From Candidatus Hydrothermarchaeota archaeon (GTDB taxonomy: Archaea > Hydrothermarchaeota > Hydrothermarchaeia > Hydrothermarchaeales > BMS3B), in the NCBI GenBank assembly GCA_015521945.1, contig WANG01000129.1, forward strand, positions 1 to 6,925: a stretch of DNA of 6,925 nucleotides. Direction: 5' to 3'. Every line of letters starts with the position of its first letter. The stretch's first letter is position 1. The notes below the pieces were generated by a model. The model saw only the letters and a list, made by a program, of their open reading frames with translations, was not told the origin of the DNA and did not search any database. A program made the translations under genes and the position numbers. This document shows, piece by piece, positions 4,639 through 6,925 of this stretch.

Positions 4639-5925
4639 ATGAGGTGGGCTGGCAGCGCACTGGTAACTCTTGCCGTAGTAGCTCTTATATTCCTCTCGGT
4701 TCCTGCGGGGGCTGTGAGGGTTTCAATACTTGCAGATAAGAGCTCGGTGGAGAAGGGTGGCACCATAAGCTTCAACGTGAGCGTGGAGCTCACCTCTCCC
4801 GACCAGTACATACCCATAGAGAAGCTCTCCCTCAACCTCACGGGCGCCCAGAACGTCACCTGGTACTTCCACCCCAACGGCACCCTCATATCCGGAAGCG
4901 GGGTGACCATAACCCCCTCCGGCACTCTCGGACCCTACGGGTACGGGGAGGGGTACGGGTACGCCTATGACGATGGAAACTACTACAACTTCAGCTACGG
5001 GTACGGCTACGGGGACAACAACACCTACCTCATGAACTACACCATAGTGATAGACACCTCCCAGCTCACCTCGGGCAGCTACACCGCGGCAGCCTACGTG
5101 TACACCGGGAAGAGCATAAAGCCCTACTTCTCCTCACCCAAGGTCAGCTTCACCGTAACTCCTCCGCCCCCACCCAGCGGCGGCGGTGGTGGGGGAACGA
5201 TAACCATTCCACCCGGCACCTTCAAGGTGTACGTCGGGATAATAAAACCAGGGGAGATTGAATCCTTCAACATATCCGCGGATGGAGCGATATACTTTGC
5301 GAACCTCAAAATAAAGGCAGCAGACTGGATAGCGGGTGTCAGGATAAAGGGCAAGACCATCACCAAGCCGGCTGAGGTGCCACCGGCTCCCGGCAAGCAC
5401 GTGCTCGCCTACATCCAGGTTGACTCAAGGATACGGGAGAACAGCGTGGAGTACGTGGACATAACCTTCAGGGTGCCCAAGCGCTGGCTCAGGGAGAGGG
5501 ACGCTGAACCGGGGCAGGTGCGCCTCTTCAGGTACTCCGGTGGAAGGTGGAAGGAGCTTCCCACCGAGGTTTCCGGCGAGGATGCGGTTTACGTTTACTT
5601 CACCTCCAGGAGCCCGGGCTTCAGCTACTTCGCCATAGCCGCGGTTGAAGAGGTGGCTGTCACAAAGCCAGTAACCGAGGAGAAGAAGAAGCCCGAGATA
5701 GTTTTCCCGCCGCCACCGGCTGAGGAGAAGCTCAAGCCGCCAGCGGAGGAGGAAGCCCCGCCCGAGGAGGAGGTCACACCCGAAGTGCCCGAGGAGAAGG
5801 AGACCAAGCTGGTGATGCCCAAGCCGGTGGTCAGGTGGGTGGTGGTGCTCATAGCCTTGGTTGTAATCCTGGCAGCCATAGCGGTGGCAGCCGACTACTA
5901 TTACTACAGGAAGCGCAGGAGATAG
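4639..5925 (+). CDS. Secreted PGF-pre-PGF domain protein with C-terminal membrane anchor
   Basis: A 428-residue surface protein. Residues 1-25 form a Sec signal peptide: a short basic start, a hydrophobic core and a likely AGA cleavage region. Residues 26-173 are a beta-rich domain with seven of eight N-glycosylation sequons (Asn46, 66, 72, 80, 117, 127, 133; the eighth is 211). It contains a Tyr/Gly-rich insert at 98-126. A Pro5/Gly6 hinge (175-186) leads to a domain at about 190-337 that resembles the PGF-pre-PGF domain of archaeal surface proteins (IKPGEIESFNISADG, YVDITFRVPKRWL, RLFRYSGGRWKELPTEV, RSPGFSYFAIA). A Pro/Glu/Lys-rich stalk follows (338-396), then a transmembrane helix (about 397-418) and a basic tail with four tyrosines. 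There is no PGF motif at the end, so archaeosortase processing is unlikely and the helix itself probably anchors it. Adhesion or envelope structure is possible; function unknown. Confidence 0.85.
   Translation: MRWAGSALVTLAVVALIFLSVPAGAVRVSILADKSSVEKGGTISFNVSVELTSPDQYIPIEKLSLNLTGAQNVTWYFHPNGTLISGSGVTITPSGTLGPYGYGEGYGYAYDDGNYYNFSYGYGYGDNNTYLMNYTIVIDTSQLTSGSYTAAAYVYTGKSIKPYFSSPKVSFTVTPPPPPSGGGGGGTITIPPGTFKVYVGIIKPGEIESFNISADGAIYFANLKIKAADWIAGVRIKGKTITKPAEVPPAPGKHVLAYIQVDSRIRENSVEYVDITFRVPKRWLRERDAEPGQVRLFRYSGGRWKELPTEVSGEDAVYVYFTSRSPGFSYFAIAAVEEVAVTKPVTEEKKKPEIVFPPPPAEEKLKPPAEEEAPPEEEVTPEVPEEKETKLVMPKPVVRWVVVLIALVVILAAIAVAADYYYYRKRRR
4935..5016 (+). repeat. Imperfect TACGGG/TACGGC repeats encoding a Tyr-Gly-rich module
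   Basis: Copies of TACGGG or close variants recur in two clusters (4935-4963 and 4996-5014), separated by a Tyr/Asn/Asp-rich stretch. In frame they encode Tyr-Gly units of the surface protein (residues 100-124, ten tyrosines in twenty-five residues). This is a coding low-complexity repeat that could vary in length by slippage. Confidence 0.75.
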
Positions 5926-5926
5926 G

Positions 5927-5949
5927 CTTTTCCTTTGTTAACCTTTTTC
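5927..5949 (+). promoter_or_regulatory. T-rich gap: possible terminator and leaderless promoter
   Basis: The 33-bp gap between the surface-protein stop and the LeuC-type start holds three T runs (5928-5931, 5934-5936, 5944-5948) around GTTAAC. Archaeal termination often uses T runs without a hairpin, so this could end the upstream transcript. No strong TATA box is present; CTTTGTTAAC, centred about 20 bp before the ATG, is the only candidate. No SD precedes the start. Confidence 0.35.
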
Positions 5950-5958
5950 AGCCCACAC

Positions 5959-6925
5959 ATGGGCGCAACAATGGCTGAGAAGATACTGGGGGCGAAGTCA
6001 GGTAAGCGGGAGGTATCTCCAGGGGAGATAGTGGAGGCTGAAGTTGACTACGTGATGCTGAACGACGTCACCGCCCTGCCGGCCATAAAAGCCTTCCGCA
6101 GGTTCGGGAGCAGGGCAAAGCCCCTCGGGGACAGGGTGATTCTGGTACAGGACCACTACGTTCCCAACAAGGACGTGCCGAGCGCAGAGCAGGCTAAGGC
6201 CATGCGGGAGTTTGCCAGAGAGTACGGTATAGAGCACTACTACGAGGTCGGGAGGGGTGGAATCTGCCACCAGATCATCCTTGAGGAGGGCTTTGCCGCG
6301 CCCGGGAGGCTGATAGTCGGGGCGGACTCCCACACCTGCACCTGCGGTGCTCTGGGTGCCTTCTGCGTCGGCGTTGGCTCCACCGAGGCTGCCAGCGCCA
6401 TGGTGCTGGGCAGGCTGTGGTTCAGGGTGCCCGAGAGCGTGAAGGTAAGGGTGGAGGGTGAGCTGGGAAGGTACGTGATGGGCAAGGACATAGTGCTCCG
6501 CCTCATAGGGGACATAGGGGTGGACGGCGCCCTTTACAGAGCCCTTGAGTTCCACGGGAGCACGATAAGGCGCCTCTCCCTCTCGGACAGGGTGAGCATA
6601 ACCAACATGGCGGTTGAGGCTGGCGCCAAGACGGGCATGATACCCCCGGACGAGAAAGTGAGGAGGTACCTCCAGGGCAGGGTCAGGGGAAGCTACACCG
6701 AGGTGCACCCCGACCCAGACGCCGAGTACGCCGAAGAGCTCACCTACGATGCCGGGGAGATACCCCCCTTAGTTGCAAAGCCGTACCTCCCCAGCAACGT
6801 GGTGCCAGCAGGTGAGCTCTCCCACATAACCATCCACCAGGCGTACCTTGGCTCCTGCACCAACGGCAGGATAGAGGACCTCAGAATAGCCGCGGAAATC
6901 CTGCGTGGCAGGCAGGTGCACCCGG
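5959..6925 (+). CDS. leuC: 3-isopropylmalate dehydratase/homoaconitase-type large subunit, 3' end outside window
   Basis: The frame runs from ATG 5959 off the window edge, giving 322 residues; the family is about 420, so roughly the last hundred are missing. It matches archaeal aconitase-superfamily large subunits, which isomerise 2-isopropylmalate in leucine synthesis or act in 2-oxoacid chain elongation. Visible motifs are MGATMAEKIL at the start, VDYVMLNDVT (29-38), QDHYVPNKD (64-72), VGRGGICHQ (97-105), GADSHTCTCGALGAF (121-135), KDIVLRLIGDIGVDGALY (176-193), EFHGSTI (197-203), NMAVEAGAKTG (216-226) and YLGSCTNGR (296-304). Cys300 is the first of three [4Fe-4S] cysteines; the CxxC pair should lie beyond the edge. 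ATG 5971 is an alternative start, but the MGxTMAEKI form favours 5959. Substrate depends on the small subunit, which is not in view. Confidence 0.88.
   Translation, partial: MGATMAEKILGAKSGKREVSPGEIVEAEVDYVMLNDVTALPAIKAFRRFGSRAKPLGDRVILVQDHYVPNKDVPSAEQAKAMREFAREYGIEHYYEVGRGGICHQIILEEGFAAPGRLIVGADSHTCTCGALGAFCVGVGSTEAASAMVLGRLWFRVPESVKVRVEGELGRYVMGKDIVLRLIGDIGVDGALYRALEFHGSTIRRLSLSDRVSITNMAVEAGAKTGMIPPDEKVRRYLQGRVRGSYTEVHPDPDAEYAEELTYDAGEIPPLVAKPYLPSNVVPAGELSHITIHQAYLGSCTNGRIEDLRIAAEILRGRQVHP

Noticed and set aside
5998..6708. Minus-strand 236-residue open frame under the LeuC-type gene
   Set aside because: The plus strand has an unbroken frame with aconitase-superfamily motifs throughout. 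The antisense frame has no recognisable features.
1..6925. Search for CRISPR arrays, insertion sequences, integrases, phage genes, toxin-antitoxin pairs and defence genes
   Set aside because: No regularly spaced repeats, terminal inverted repeats, transposase motifs or defence domains were seen. Base composition and codon style look even across the window.

Overview
This window is archaeal chromosomal DNA. The evidence is a tRNA gene with no encoded CCA, TATA-type promoters, SD sequences of the GGAGGTGA type, and archaeal or archaeal/eukaryotic families: UPF0147, the Sjogren autoantigen p27-type zinc-ribbon protein, a Dph6-type diphthine-ammonia ligase, ribosomal protein L35Ae, a THEP1-type NTPase and a PGF-pre-PGF surface protein. 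Coding is GC-rich, with many AGG arginine and ATA isoleucine codons, which fits a thermophilic archaeon. The surface-protein family points towards a euryarchaeal/Halobacteriota-type lineage, but a genus cannot be named from the sequence alone. The region is dense, collinear housekeeping DNA. I see no insertion sequence, integrase, CRISPR array, phage gene or defence cassette.

Layout. Positions 1-353 hold the 3' end of a sugar-nucleotide pyrophosphorylase (+). It meets tail to tail, with a 10-bp overlap, an operon on the minus strand: UPF0147 (889-1146) followed by an unrecognised 182-residue protein (344-892). These two are joined by an ATGA start/stop overlap. A short AT-rich divergent promoter region (1147-1233) separates them from a plus-strand pair, a p27-like zinc-ribbon protein (1234-1575) and dph6 (1572-2252), joined by a GTGA overlap. 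A tRNA-Val(CAC) with its own TATA box follows at 2292-2365. Next come the alpha and beta subunits of a class I [4Fe-4S] fumarase (2404-3234 and 3231-3770), with a TTGA overlap and a non-ATG start for beta.

The fumarase operon converges, with a 15-bp overlap, on a minus-strand operon of a THEP1-type NTPase (3992-4504) and ribosomal protein L35Ae (3756-3995). After a 134-bp intergenic region comes a secreted, membrane-anchored, glycosylation-site-rich protein (4639-5925). The window ends inside a LeuC/homoaconitase-type large subunit (from 5959).

Functions. The genes serve central metabolism (fumarase in the TCA branch; isopropylmalate isomerase in leucine synthesis or a homologous 2-oxoacid elongation), translation (tRNA-Val, L35Ae, the diphthamide step on EF-2) and the cell envelope (sugar-nucleotide supply, surface protein). 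Start/stop overlaps are used in all four two-gene operons. The least explained parts are the 182-residue protein coupled to UPF0147, the tyrosine/glycine-rich surface protein with a non-PGF anchor, and the short promoter regions with symmetric TATA boxes. I did not find a clearly new multi-gene system.
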